From RHLJ01 sp963974345 (GTDB taxonomy: Bacteria; Bacteroidota; Rhodothermia; Balneolales; Balneolaceae), in the NCBI GenBank assembly GCA_963974345.1, contig CAXBBW010000002.1, forward strand, positions 248,001 to 312,000: 64,000 nt of DNA, in the 5' to 3' direction. Below, one piece after another: positions 53,228-60,799 of this stretch (its first letter is position 1; the number at the start of each line of letters is the position of its first letter). Made by a program: the position numbers and the translations under genes. The notes beneath the pieces were generated by a model. That model was not told the origin of the DNA, did not search any database, and worked only from the letters and a program-made list of their open reading frames with translations.

Positions 53228-55231
53228 TTATTTCTCTTTTTTGGAAGGTCTTTCCCAAGGCGTCCATTCTTCTCCCAAAGTATATTTCTGAATCCACTTA
53301 ATCTCTTCTATATCTCTGGTTCGCTGATTTCTAGGTTCTCTGAATCCGTGTGGCTCTCTTTTAAACGCAATATATCGTGTATCAACTTTACCAATGTCTT
53401 TTAAGAACGTGAAGAAAATTTGACTTTGCATTGGTGTATCTGTTGCGTCCCTTAATCCATGTAAAAATAGAGTTGGTGTAGTTACATCCATAGCATGTGT
53501 TGCCGGAGAACGTTGTCTATATCCTTCAGGGTTGCTCCATGGTGTTCCACCGATGTACCAAAGACTAATATCAAAATTGAAACCAACGCCATATTCTGAT
53601 GTCCAGTCAGAAACCATCGCGCCTAAAGAAGCTGCTTTAAATCTTCCTGTTTTAGTAATTACAGTACCTCCCAGAATTCCTCCATAGCTCCATCCCCTAA
53701 CCGCCATTCTATTTGGGTCGATATTTTTTTCTTTGATTAATTTATCTACACCGGACATCAAATCTTGATAATCTCCATCCCCAATATCATTCATATTTCC
53801 TCGAAGAAAATCGTCTCCATAAGAAGTACTTCCTCTTACATTGGGTGCTAGCTGAACGTATCCAAGTCCCGCCCACACATGATATCGAGTACTAAAGCTA
53901 TTTGTAAAAACTCCAGCTGGACCACCATGAATATGTAGCAGAAAAGGTGCTTTAGAATCTTTTTTCACATCAGATGGTGTGTATTTAATTCCTTCTATTT
54001 CTAAACCATCGGAGCTTTTCCAAGTCACAACCTCGTAACTTGCAAGATTAATGCTATCACGGATGAATGGATTCAAATCCGTTAATCTTACCGAGTTTTC
54101 AATGTCATCAATACTTGCAGTATATAAATCGGGAGGAGTTATAGCATCTTGTTTTGTAAACAAAAATCTTTCTCTTTTTTCATCGAAACTTGCAATCGAA
54201 AGAGTACCTTTAACATCTGAATGTTGACTTATATCTCCTGTATTTATATCTAAGGAATATAGGTTTGAATTGGTTTTTACCTGTCCATTAAAATAGATTT
54301 TCTTACCATCTATACTTATATAGTAGCCTCTAATGTTTCCATTAAATTTTCCAGAAATAAGCTCATACTCTTTGGTATTGGCATTCATCTTCCAAAGCTT
54401 AGATTGGCGTAACTCCCACTTTTTGTCATCCGCAGCTGAATAAATAAAGTGCTCATTATCTGATAACCATGTAAGCCCTCCTTCTGGAGCCATATTCTCT
54501 GTGAGTTTGGTTCCAACTGAATCTCCAACTTGGAGTATATAGATTTCGGAAAGATTTCCTTGATTTCTACGGTTCTCGAACCTTTGGGTATAAACTATTT
54601 TTTCTTGATTTGGAGAAACATCAAACCCGCCAATCATTTGCTCCCCTTTAGTTAGTTGAGTTTCTTCCTTTGATTCAAGGTCAAACTTCCAGAGTTGATT
54701 CCAGTCACCTTCTGTTTGGCCGTTAGGAGCTTCATCCATAAAGTAATGGTCGTAGCCGGCTTTATATTCTTTCTGTTCTTCGCTGCTTTTTGGTACTTCA
54801 GCTGTAAAATAAATTGCTTTACTATCATCAGACCACTTGTAACTGCCCACACTATTTTTGTGCTTTGTAAGCTGAACTGCTTCTCCTCCCGAAGTGGGTA
54901 GAAGAAAGATTTGAGAAGCATCACCAACTCTACGTTTCAAAGAAACATATTTTCCATCGGGTGAATATGTAATACTACTTCCGCCTTCTTCACCCAAATA
55001 TTGATAGCTTTCTCCTCCACCAGCTGGGATATAAAAATACTTGGTCTTATACGTGTTTTTATCCCAATCCAATTCTCTTTTACCAAAAATAACTGACTCC
55101 CCATCTGGAGAAATTAATGGAGAACTTATGCCTACCATATTTAGGTAATCGTCGGTAGTCATAGCTCTTTTTTGAGCTGAAACATTAATTGAAATAGTTA
55201 AAACAAAAAGGGTAAGTATTACTTGACGCAT
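53228..55231 (-). CDS. S9 family peptidase (prolyl oligopeptidase/DPP4-like)
   Basis: A 667-residue exported serine peptidase with a signal peptide (ending VSAQ, about residue 19). The first 430 residues are a beta-propeller with WD40/PD40 units (SPDGESVIFGKRELDWD, YSPDGKYVSLKRR). The C-terminal alpha/beta hydrolase domain has the oxyanion HIHGGPAG, the nucleophile in GWSYGGILGG (about residue 513), the Asp in HGLRDATDTP and the His in KREPHGFREP. It probably cleaves proline-containing or short peptides in the periplasm. It starts at 55231 with an upstream -7/-33-like promoter. Monocistronic. Confidence 0.93.
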   Translation of the reverse strand: MRQVILTLFVLTISINVSAQKRAMTTDDYLNMVGISSPLISPDGESVIFGKRELDWDKNTYKTKYFYIPAGGGESYQYLGEEGGSSITYSPDGKYVSLKRRVGDASQIFLLPTSGGEAVQLTKHKNSVGSYKWSDDSKAIYFTAEVPKSSEEQKEYKAGYDHYFMDEAPNGQTEGDWNQLWKFDLESKEETQLTKGEQMIGGFDVSPNQEKIVYTQRFENRRNQGNLSEIYILQVGDSVGTKLTENMAPEGGLTWLSDNEHFIYSAADDKKWELRQSKLWKMNANTKEYELISGKFNGNIRGYYISIDGKKIYFNGQVKTNSNLYSLDINTGDISQHSDVKGTLSIASFDEKRERFLFTKQDAITPPDLYTASIDDIENSVRLTDLNPFIRDSINLASYEVVTWKSSDGLEIEGIKYTPSDVKKDSKAPFLLHIHGGPAGVFTNSFSTRYHVWAGLGYVQLAPNVRGSTSYGDDFLRGNMNDIGDGDYQDLMSGVDKLIKEKNIDPNRMAVRGWSYGGILGGTVITKTGRFKAASLGAMVSDWTSEYGVGFNFDISLWYIGGTPWSNPEGYRQRSPATHAMDVTTPTLFLHGLRDATDTPMQSQIFFTFLKDIGKVDTRYIAFKREPHGFREPRNQRTRDIEEIKWIQKYTLGEEWTPWERPSKKEK

Positions 55232-55256
55232 AGTGAACTTTGATTAATAAAAGCCC

Positions 55257-55286
55257 AAATATAATACTATATCTACCAAATCAAAG
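55257..55286 (-). promoter_or_regulatory. Candidate Bacteroidota-type promoter of the S9 peptidase gene
   Basis: On the minus strand TTTG (55283-55286) is followed after 18 bases by TATATTTG (55257-55264), an exact TAnnTTTG -7 element, 26 bases before the start codon. It is the best promoter match seen in the window. Confidence 0.45.
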
Positions 55287-55331
55287 AGCTAGTAAGTTAG
55301 AAGCACGTCAACTTATTACCAATTAAACTGA

Positions 55332-56600
55332 TTATAAATAATCTCTTCCAATAAACGGTTTTAATACTTCAGGTACTCTTATCTTAACATTCTCTTCTTG
55401 GTAAGCTTCCAAGATTGCAGAAACAACTCTTGGTAATGCCAATGCAGAACCATTTAAGGTATGTACCATTTCTGTATTCTTTTCCTCTTTTCTATAACGA
55501 AGTTGCATTCGCCTAGCTTGGAAACTCTCGAAATTTGAACATGAACTTACTTCCAACCAACGTTGTTGACCTGGACTCCAAACCTCAAGATCGTACTTTT
55601 TACTTTGTGTGAAGCCCATATCACCCGTACACATTAACAAAGTTCTGTAAGGAAGTTTAAGTGCTTGTAATAACTTTTCAGCATGCTCACGAAGACTTTC
55701 CAACTCATCGTATGAAGTCTCCGGCTTTACAATTTTAACCAATTCAACCTTGTCAAATTGATGGAGTCGATTTAAACCACGAACATCCTTTCCATATGAG
55801 CCCGCTTCTCTTCTCCAGCATGGTGTGTAGCATACATATTTAATTGGAAGATCTTGCTCCGCTACGATCTCATCACGGTGGAAATTAGTAACTGGAACTT
55901 CAGCAGTTGGAATAGCAAAAAACTCATCTCTTGGAACAACATACATCATATCTTCTTTATCAGGAATTTGCCCCGTTCCACGAGCCGAAGCCTCATTCAC
56001 AAAGTAAGGTGCCTGAAGCTCTGTGTATCCTGCTTTTCCTGCTTCGTTTATGAAGTAGTTAATTAAAGCTCGTTGAAGCTGTGCAACCGGACCAATATAA
56101 AATGGAAAACCAGCGCCGGTGACCTTCACCCCTCGCTCAAAATCTACCCAACCATATCGTTCTACAATTTCCCAATGTGGTTTTCTCCACACTTCGATAT
56201 TAGGTTCACCCCAAGTTGAAAACACTTTATTATCACTCTCGTTTGAACCTACAGGGACACTTGAATGAGGAACATTTGGGATTTTATACAACAAATTTTC
56301 TCGCTCTTCTTGTATCGCTTTTACTTGTTCATCAAGATTTTTTATTTCTTCTTTAAGTGATGATGTTTCCGCAATTATAGTTTGAGCCTCTTCTTTCTTG
56401 CCCTGTCCCATTAAAGCACCAATTTTTTTTGCCTTGGCGTTGCTTTCACTTCTTATATTGTCAGCTTTGTGAACAATTGCTCTCCATTCCTCATCTTTGG
56501 CTAGTACATCAGCAACAATTGAATTCTCCTTTTCACCTTTTGCAAGCATTCCATTTTCTACTTGCTCTTGATTATCCCTAATAAAATTGATGTCTAGCAT
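55332..56600 (-). CDS. serS: Seryl-tRNA synthetase
   Basis: A 422-residue class II synthetase. Residues 1-105 form the long antiparallel coiled coil that grips the tRNA-Ser long arm. Motif 2 is CWRREAGSYGKDVRGLNRLHQF with the TAEVPVTNF segment in front, and motif 3 is NGSALALPRVVSAILEAYQEE near the C-terminus. It charges tRNA-Ser. Length matches bacterial SerRS. The gene starts at 56600 and diverges from lrp with 186 bases between start codons. Confidence 0.97.
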   Translation of the reverse strand: MLDINFIRDNQEQVENGMLAKGEKENSIVADVLAKDEEWRAIVHKADNIRSESNAKAKKIGALMGQGKKEEAQTIIAETSSLKEEIKNLDEQVKAIQEERENLLYKIPNVPHSSVPVGSNESDNKVFSTWGEPNIEVWRKPHWEIVERYGWVDFERGVKVTGAGFPFYIGPVAQLQRALINYFINEAGKAGYTELQAPYFVNEASARGTGQIPDKEDMMYVVPRDEFFAIPTAEVPVTNFHRDEIVAEQDLPIKYVCYTPCWRREAGSYGKDVRGLNRLHQFDKVELVKIVKPETSYDELESLREHAEKLLQALKLPYRTLLMCTGDMGFTQSKKYDLEVWSPGQQRWLEVSSCSNFESFQARRMQLRYRKEEKNTEMVHTLNGSALALPRVVSAILEAYQEENVKIRVPEVLKPFIGRDYL

Positions 56601-56724
56601 TCTTAAACGTTATTTAATTTTTAAAGAACCTAAAGATAAGACCTAATATGCATTTGATTAATATTTTTTTGCACATAGTTGAACTTTTATCTTTTATTTT
56701 TCATTGGGCTTATCTAACTTAAAA

Positions 56725-56739
56725 CCTAAATAAATTAGG
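56725..56739. promoter_or_regulatory. Possible operator dyad upstream of lrp
   Basis: CCTAAATAAATTAGG is a 15-base near-palindrome (5-base arms CCTAA/TTAGG, AT-rich centre), the general form of Lrp/AsnC sites. It lies six bases upstream of the TATATTTA element at 56746-56753, between it and the -33 region, so a bound regulator could block the promoter. Autoregulation is a guess. Confidence 0.35.
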
Positions 56740-56786
56740 CAATCTTATATTTATCAAAGAAATTTTAGGAAAAAAGGGATTTTTAC

Positions 56787-57266
56787 ATGACTCATCTTTT
56801 AGACGATATCGACATCGCTATTTTAAATCATCTTCAAGAGAATGGAAGAGCGCAACGAAATAAGATTGCTGAGCTTGTAAAGCTTTCCGTTCCATCAGTC
56901 TCAGAGCGTATGAAAAAGCTTGAAGAACGCGGACTTATTCAAGGTTATCATGCTATTTTAAATAGTAAAGATTTCAACTTTGATATAACTGCTTTCCTTT
57001 TTGTACAAGTAGATGGTTCAGAAAATTATCCTGAATTTGTTCGGAAAGTATCAAATGAATCTGAAGTTTTAGAATGTCATTCCATAACTGGCGACGGTTC
57101 TCACCTACTTAAAGTTCGTACAAAAAACACTGCTTCTTTTGAACGGCTACTTTCTACCATACAATCTTGGGAAGGAGTTGATAAAACCCGTTCTAACCTT
57201 GTTCTGTCAAGTTTCAAAGAAACTCGAGCCTTACCAATAGAACAAGCAACTGAGTTGATTAAATAA
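56787..57266 (+). CDS. Lrp/AsnC family transcriptional regulator
   Basis: A 159-residue regulator with an N-terminal AsnC-type helix-turn-helix (DIDIAILNHLQENGRAQRN, then LSVPSVSERMKKLEERG as the recognition helix) and a C-terminal RAM domain (ITAFLFVQVDGSE, VLECHSITGDGSHLLKVRT) for amino acid binding and octamer formation. The start ATG follows AAAAAGGG. It lies 83 bases before the sigma-54 activator gene. An AT-rich dyad sits in its promoter region. The ligand is unknown. Confidence 0.94.
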   Translation: MTHLLDDIDIAILNHLQENGRAQRNKIAELVKLSVPSVSERMKKLEERGLIQGYHAILNSKDFNFDITAFLFVQVDGSENYPEFVRKVSNESEVLECHSITGDGSHLLKVRTKNTASFERLLSTIQSWEGVDKTRSNLVLSSFKETRALPIEQATELIK

Positions 57267-57349
57267 ACTCTTTTACTTAATAAAAGAGTTAATAAACACA
57301 TTAGGATTCGTTACCTTTACGCCATAATGACAGACGTAAGGAAATAAGT

Positions 57350-58651
57350 ATGGATCGCGAAGTTTTTCAAGAACAATTTGGGCTACTAGGGAACTCACCA
57401 GAAGTAAGGCAAGTAGTTGATAAAATAATGCAGGTTTCTAAAACCGATATTACGGTTTTATTGCAGGGAGAAAGTGGTGTTGGCAAAGATGTTACAGCCA
57501 GAGCAATTCATGGAACTAGTGAACGCAAGCATAAAGATTTAGTAATTGTGAACTGTGGTGCTATCCCTGAAGGCATTATAGAGAGCGAACTTTTTGGGCA
57601 TGAAAAAGGGGCCTTTACAGGAGCCAATGATACCCGAGAAGGTTATTTTGAAAAAGCCGATGGAGGCACCATTTTCTTAGATGAAATTGGAGATACTCCA
57701 AAAAATGTTCAGGTTAAACTTCTTCGAGTATTAGAGAACGGTGAGTTTTTTAGAGTAGGGTCAAGTAAAGTTAAAAAAGTAGATGTTCGTTTGATCGCAG
57801 CAACAAATCGCGATTTATGGCAAATGGTAAAAGAAGGGACTTTTAGAGAAGACTTATATTACCGACTTGATACTGTACAGATTCATCTTCCCCCTTTAAG
57901 AGAACGCCAAGACGATGTAATTCCTATTTTTAGAAAATTCGTACAAGAGTTTTCTGCACGATACGATTCTGTCTTCAAGGGGTTCTCTGATGAAGCCCGT
58001 GAGTTACTAATTTCCTATCGCTGGCCAGGAAACATTCGTGAGCTTAGAAATGTAGCTGAGCAATTAGTTGTACTCGAGAAATCTCAATTTATCGATGTAG
58101 AACGTCTTCAAAAATATCTAAAAGGTCGTCAACATGAAGGTTCAGCTGATAACCTTCCTATGGTTGCAGACTCAACTCAAAAAACTGAAAAAGATCAGGA
58201 TTTTGACCGTCGCGATCGAGAACTTGTGTATCGTGCTTTGGTTGAACTTCGAAATGATATTGGGGATGTAAAGCGTATGCTTGGCGGTGTTCTATACTCT
58301 TCTATTTCAGACAAGGGAATAAAAGCATTACCTCCTGCGGTTCGTGAGGATATTGCTAAACAAGAAATGCCATCGAATCTTAATATAGATTTAGGAAATC
58401 AAGCCTCTCTAGGAATGAGCTCATTTCCTTCTGATGATGATGACGAAGAGCATGAAATTATTGATCAAGAAGAATCGGAATTGATGCGATTTTTTGCTGA
58501 TGATGAAATTCCTTCCATTGAAGCAACAGAGCAGTTTTTGATCAAAAAAGCACTTGATAAATATGATGGAAATCGCCGAAAAGCTTCAGAAACACTCGGT
58601 ATAAGCGAGCGAACTCTTTATCGAAAATTGGATCAGTATGGCCTTGCGTAG
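57350..58651 (+). CDS. Sigma-54-dependent transcriptional activator without a sensory domain
   Basis: A 433-residue bacterial enhancer-binding protein. The AAA+ domain begins near the N-terminus: Walker A GESGVGKD at residues 40-47, the sigma-54 contact loop GAFTGA at 87-92 and Walker B GGTIFLDEIGD near 106. There is no receiver, GAF or PAS domain in front. After the R-finger region, RWPGNIRELRN, comes an acidic linker (DDDDEEHEIIDQEESE, near 380) and a Fis-type helix-turn-helix, RKASETLGISERTLYRKLDQYGLA. lptE overlaps its stop by 14 bases, so the regulator is coupled to an outer-membrane LPS assembly gene. An rpoN gene is not in the window. Confidence 0.94.
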   Translation: MDREVFQEQFGLLGNSPEVRQVVDKIMQVSKTDITVLLQGESGVGKDVTARAIHGTSERKHKDLVIVNCGAIPEGIIESELFGHEKGAFTGANDTREGYFEKADGGTIFLDEIGDTPKNVQVKLLRVLENGEFFRVGSSKVKKVDVRLIAATNRDLWQMVKEGTFREDLYYRLDTVQIHLPPLRERQDDVIPIFRKFVQEFSARYDSVFKGFSDEARELLISYRWPGNIRELRNVAEQLVVLEKSQFIDVERLQKYLKGRQHEGSADNLPMVADSTQKTEKDQDFDRRDRELVYRALVELRNDIGDVKRMLGGVLYSSISDKGIKALPPAVREDIAKQEMPSNLNIDLGNQASLGMSSFPSDDDDEEHEIIDQEESELMRFFADDEIPSIEATEQFLIKKALDKYDGNRRKASETLGISERTLYRKLDQYGLA

Positions 58652-59156
58652 AATTCTATCTTTTGGGGTTATGGTGATCTTATTCACACAATTAAGTTGC
58701 CTGAGATACAGTTTTACTGGCACTTCAATTCCTGAGGATGTTAATTCTATTTATATACCATTTTTTCCGGACCAATCTAACAGCGGTTTTGGGGATTTGA
58801 GCGATCGTTTAAATCAAGCATTAATAGAACGATTTGTAAATCAAAGTAGACTTCAGCTTGCTAATAATGAAGAAGACGCTGATGCCATTTTAGACGGAAG
58901 TATTATTACATACAGCAATCGTCCGTTTAGTATTGGAGGAGATGAACAAGCCAATCAAAATCAAATTCGAATTAGTGTTAGAGGAACATTCGAATATAAG
59001 ACAGATGCCGAAGCTCTATGGACCAATAAATCATTTGAAGGTACCTTTACTTTCGATCCAACTGATGATCCTATAAATGGTGAACAAAGCGCAGCTAATG
59101 AAGCCCTCGAACAAATCGCCAACAATATGTTTAACGATGCGGTTAGTAGTTGGTAA
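58638..59156 (+). CDS. lptE: LPS-assembly lipoprotein LptE-like
   Basis: A 172-residue lipoprotein with lipobox TQLSC (Cys21). It then has RYSFTGTSIPEDVNSIYIPFF, DLSDRLNQALIERFVNQSRLQL and ADAILDGSIITYSNRPF, the usual LptE strand order, and an EALEQIANNMFNDAVSSW helical end. LptE plugs the LptD barrel and helps load LPS at the outer membrane. It starts inside the sigma-54 activator gene by 14 bases in another frame, so translation is coupled. The Tpr-like gene follows after 46 bases. Confidence 0.85.
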   Translation: MALRRILSFGVMVILFTQLSCLRYSFTGTSIPEDVNSIYIPFFPDQSNSGFGDLSDRLNQALIERFVNQSRLQLANNEEDADAILDGSIITYSNRPFSIGGDEQANQNQIRISVRGTFEYKTDAEALWTNKSFEGTFTFDPTDDPINGEQSAANEALEQIANNMFNDAVSSW

Positions 59157-59202
59157 TTTTCATTGTAAGTAATATTCAAGCAGTGTATTATTGCCCATAG
59201 TT

Positions 59203-59808
59203 ATGCAAACGCTCCCTTTCAAAATACCACAATCACTTTCCTCGTATGTAGAAAAGTTTCAAGATGATCCTGAAAAAATCACTAAAAAGCTTCAGAAGCA
59301 TGTAAAGAAACGCGATCCTGATGCAGTAGGACATTTTCTCCTAGCTTGGTTCCATCATCTCCAAGACCAAAATAAAGCAGCCGTTAAAGAAGCATTAATT
59401 GCAAAAACTTATGCTCCTGGTAGCCCGTTGATGGAGCACTTACATTACTTCCTTGTGCATCCTGAACTATTTGAAGCTTCATTGCCTTCAGCTCAATATA
59501 GTTCGGAACGAAAACTTCTACATGCATCTCGAACTTCTCCAATCTTGGATTTAGATCGACTTATTGAGATGCTTGAAGCAGTTGAATCTCAGCGCATTCA
59601 AATCTCATTGGATGATGAGGCTGACGATACGGACTTAAGTGAAGATTCTACAGAAGTGGAGGATATTATTTCCGAAACACTTGCCAAAATTCATGTTACT
59701 CAGGGTAATAAAAAGGAAGCCATAAAAATGTATGAGCGTCTTATTACCATAAATGAGGATAAAGCCGGGGTGTATAACTCAGAAATCTCTAAGCTTAAAG
59801 AGGGCTAA
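59203..59808 (+). CDS. Tetratricopeptide-like protein of unknown function
   Basis: About 201 residues from the ATG at 59203; a TTG at 59191 would add four residues. It has no signal peptide and reads as a helical protein: the helix pairs around GHFLLAWFHHLQDQNKAAVKEAL and the C-terminal AKIHVTQGNKKEAIKMYERL are TPR-like. An acidic stretch (EADDTDLSEDSTEVED) separates them. It follows lptE by 46 bases and may share its transcript. Its stop codon interlocks with that of the convergent metallo-hydrolase gene. Partner unknown. Confidence 0.65.
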   Translation: MQTLPFKIPQSLSSYVEKFQDDPEKITKKLQKHVKKRDPDAVGHFLLAWFHHLQDQNKAAVKEALIAKTYAPGSPLMEHLHYFLVHPELFEASLPSAQYSSERKLLHASRTSPILDLDRLIEMLEAVESQRIQISLDDEADDTDLSEDSTEVEDIISETLAKIHVTQGNKKEAIKMYERLITINEDKAGVYNSEISKLKEG

Positions 59809-60440
59809 CTTTTTACGAAAGGATTATTCATTTTTTCGTGACCAATAGTAGTAGTTCCTCCATGCCCTGGGTATACTTCCGTCTCATTTGGTAATACGTA
59901 TAGCTTTTCCTTGACGGATTTTTGAAGTAGCTCAAAATCACCTTTATATAGATCGGTTCTTCCAATACTTTCTCTAAATAAAGCATCGCCTGCTATAACT
60001 AAATTCTCTTTTTCGAAATACAAAGAAGTATGATCCGGTGAATGCCCTGGTGTGTATAAACATTCAAATTCAAAGGATTCAATTTTAAAATTACCGGATT
60101 TAGGAAGTAGTTTTGGGGTAAAACTAAACCCGACCTGATTTAACCCAAACATGGTGGCTTGATTTCCAAAATTCTCCCATAAGAAGAGATCATCAATGTT
60201 TAGATAAACAGGTACATCAAAGTCCTTACAAAGGCGTTGCAACCCTAATACATGATCTACATGAGCATGTGTAAGTACCACTGCTTTTAATTCACTTTCC
60301 AAATCGGCGAGGTATTCTTTGAAAACCTGATACTCAGTTTCATTTGAAAATCCAGGATCAATTATTATGCTGGTATTTTCATTTGAGAGTAGATAGGTAT
60401 TCTCTAAAAAGGGTCCGACTTCGAATTTTTTAATCTTCAT
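59805..60440 (-). CDS. MBL-fold metallo-hydrolase (glyoxalase II-like)
   Basis: A 211-residue metallo-beta-lactamase fold hydrolase. The zinc motif THAHVDH (His58, His60, Asp62, His63) fits the family, and YTPGHSPDHTSL near residue 131, AGDALFRESIGRTDL near 152 and YPGHGG near 193 supply the remaining ligands. This small form matches YcbL-type hydroxyacylglutathione hydrolases of many bacteria. The substrate is not certain. It overlaps the last bases of the tetratricopeptide gene at the stop codon (CTAA). Confidence 0.92.
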   Translation of the reverse strand: MKIKKFEVGPFLENTYLLSNENTSIIIDPGFSNETEYQVFKEYLADLESELKAVVLTHAHVDHVLGLQRLCKDFDVPVYLNIDDLFLWENFGNQATMFGLNQVGFSFTPKLLPKSGNFKIESFEFECLYTPGHSPDHTSLYFEKENLVIAGDALFRESIGRTDLYKGDFELLQKSVKEKLYVLPNETEVYPGHGGTTTIGHEKMNNPFVKS

Positions 60441-60447
60441 ATACTAA

Positions 60448-60487
60448 AAATAAAAAAAGGATGTCATCAAATGTGATGCATCCTTTT
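60448..60487 (-). terminator. Terminator of rpmE
   Basis: On the minus strand AAAAGGATGCATCA pairs with TGATGACATCCTTTT (one bulged base) and is followed by a T-run at 60448-60456. It lies just behind the rpmE stop and ahead of the metallo-hydrolase start. Confidence 0.75.
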
Positions 60488-60511
60488 AAAATATTGATAA
60501 GAAATTTGTAC

Positions 60512-60727
60512 TTATTTCTTCTTTGCGTCGTACATGCGCTTAAAGCGATCTACACGACCAGCTTTAGCAGTAAAAGACTTTTGAGTATAAAAAGGGTGAT
60601 TTGTAGAATCAATCTCACTCTTGTAAATACCACCATCTGCCTTTAGTGTACTACGAGTCTGAATTTCAGTACCGTCACTCATTAGGACAGTGATTTCTTT
60701 ATAATCTGGATGTATTCCTTTTTTCAT
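60512..60727 (-). CDS. rpmE: 50S ribosomal protein L31 (zinc-independent form)
   Basis: A 71-residue L31. It starts MKKGIHPDYKEITVLMSDGT, continues with TRSTLKADGG and ends AGRVDRFKRMYDAKKK, the usual L31 frame. The cysteine positions of zinc-binding L31 are absent; the corresponding region reads EIDSTNHPFYTQKSF, so this is a C-minus form. C-minus L31 often replaces the zinc-binding form at low zinc or is the only copy. A TATATTTA/TTG promoter pattern precedes it and a terminator follows. Confidence 0.93.
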   Translation of the reverse strand: MKKGIHPDYKEITVLMSDGTEIQTRSTLKADGGIYKSEIDSTNHPFYTQKSFTAKAGRVDRFKRMYDAKKK

Positions 60728-60763
60728 AATAATGCTTCTTCCTTCAATTTTTTGGAAAGGCTT

Positions 60764-60794
60764 TAAATATAAGATTATTACTAAGCGAATTCAA
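60764..60794 (-). promoter_or_regulatory. Candidate promoter of rpmE
   Basis: On the minus strand TTG (60792-60794) is followed after 20 bases by TATATTTA (60764-60771), with the same CTTATATTTA decamer as before rpsU and lrp. The spacing matches the Bacteroidota -33/-7 form. Confidence 0.4.
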
Positions 60795-60799
60795 TGCTT

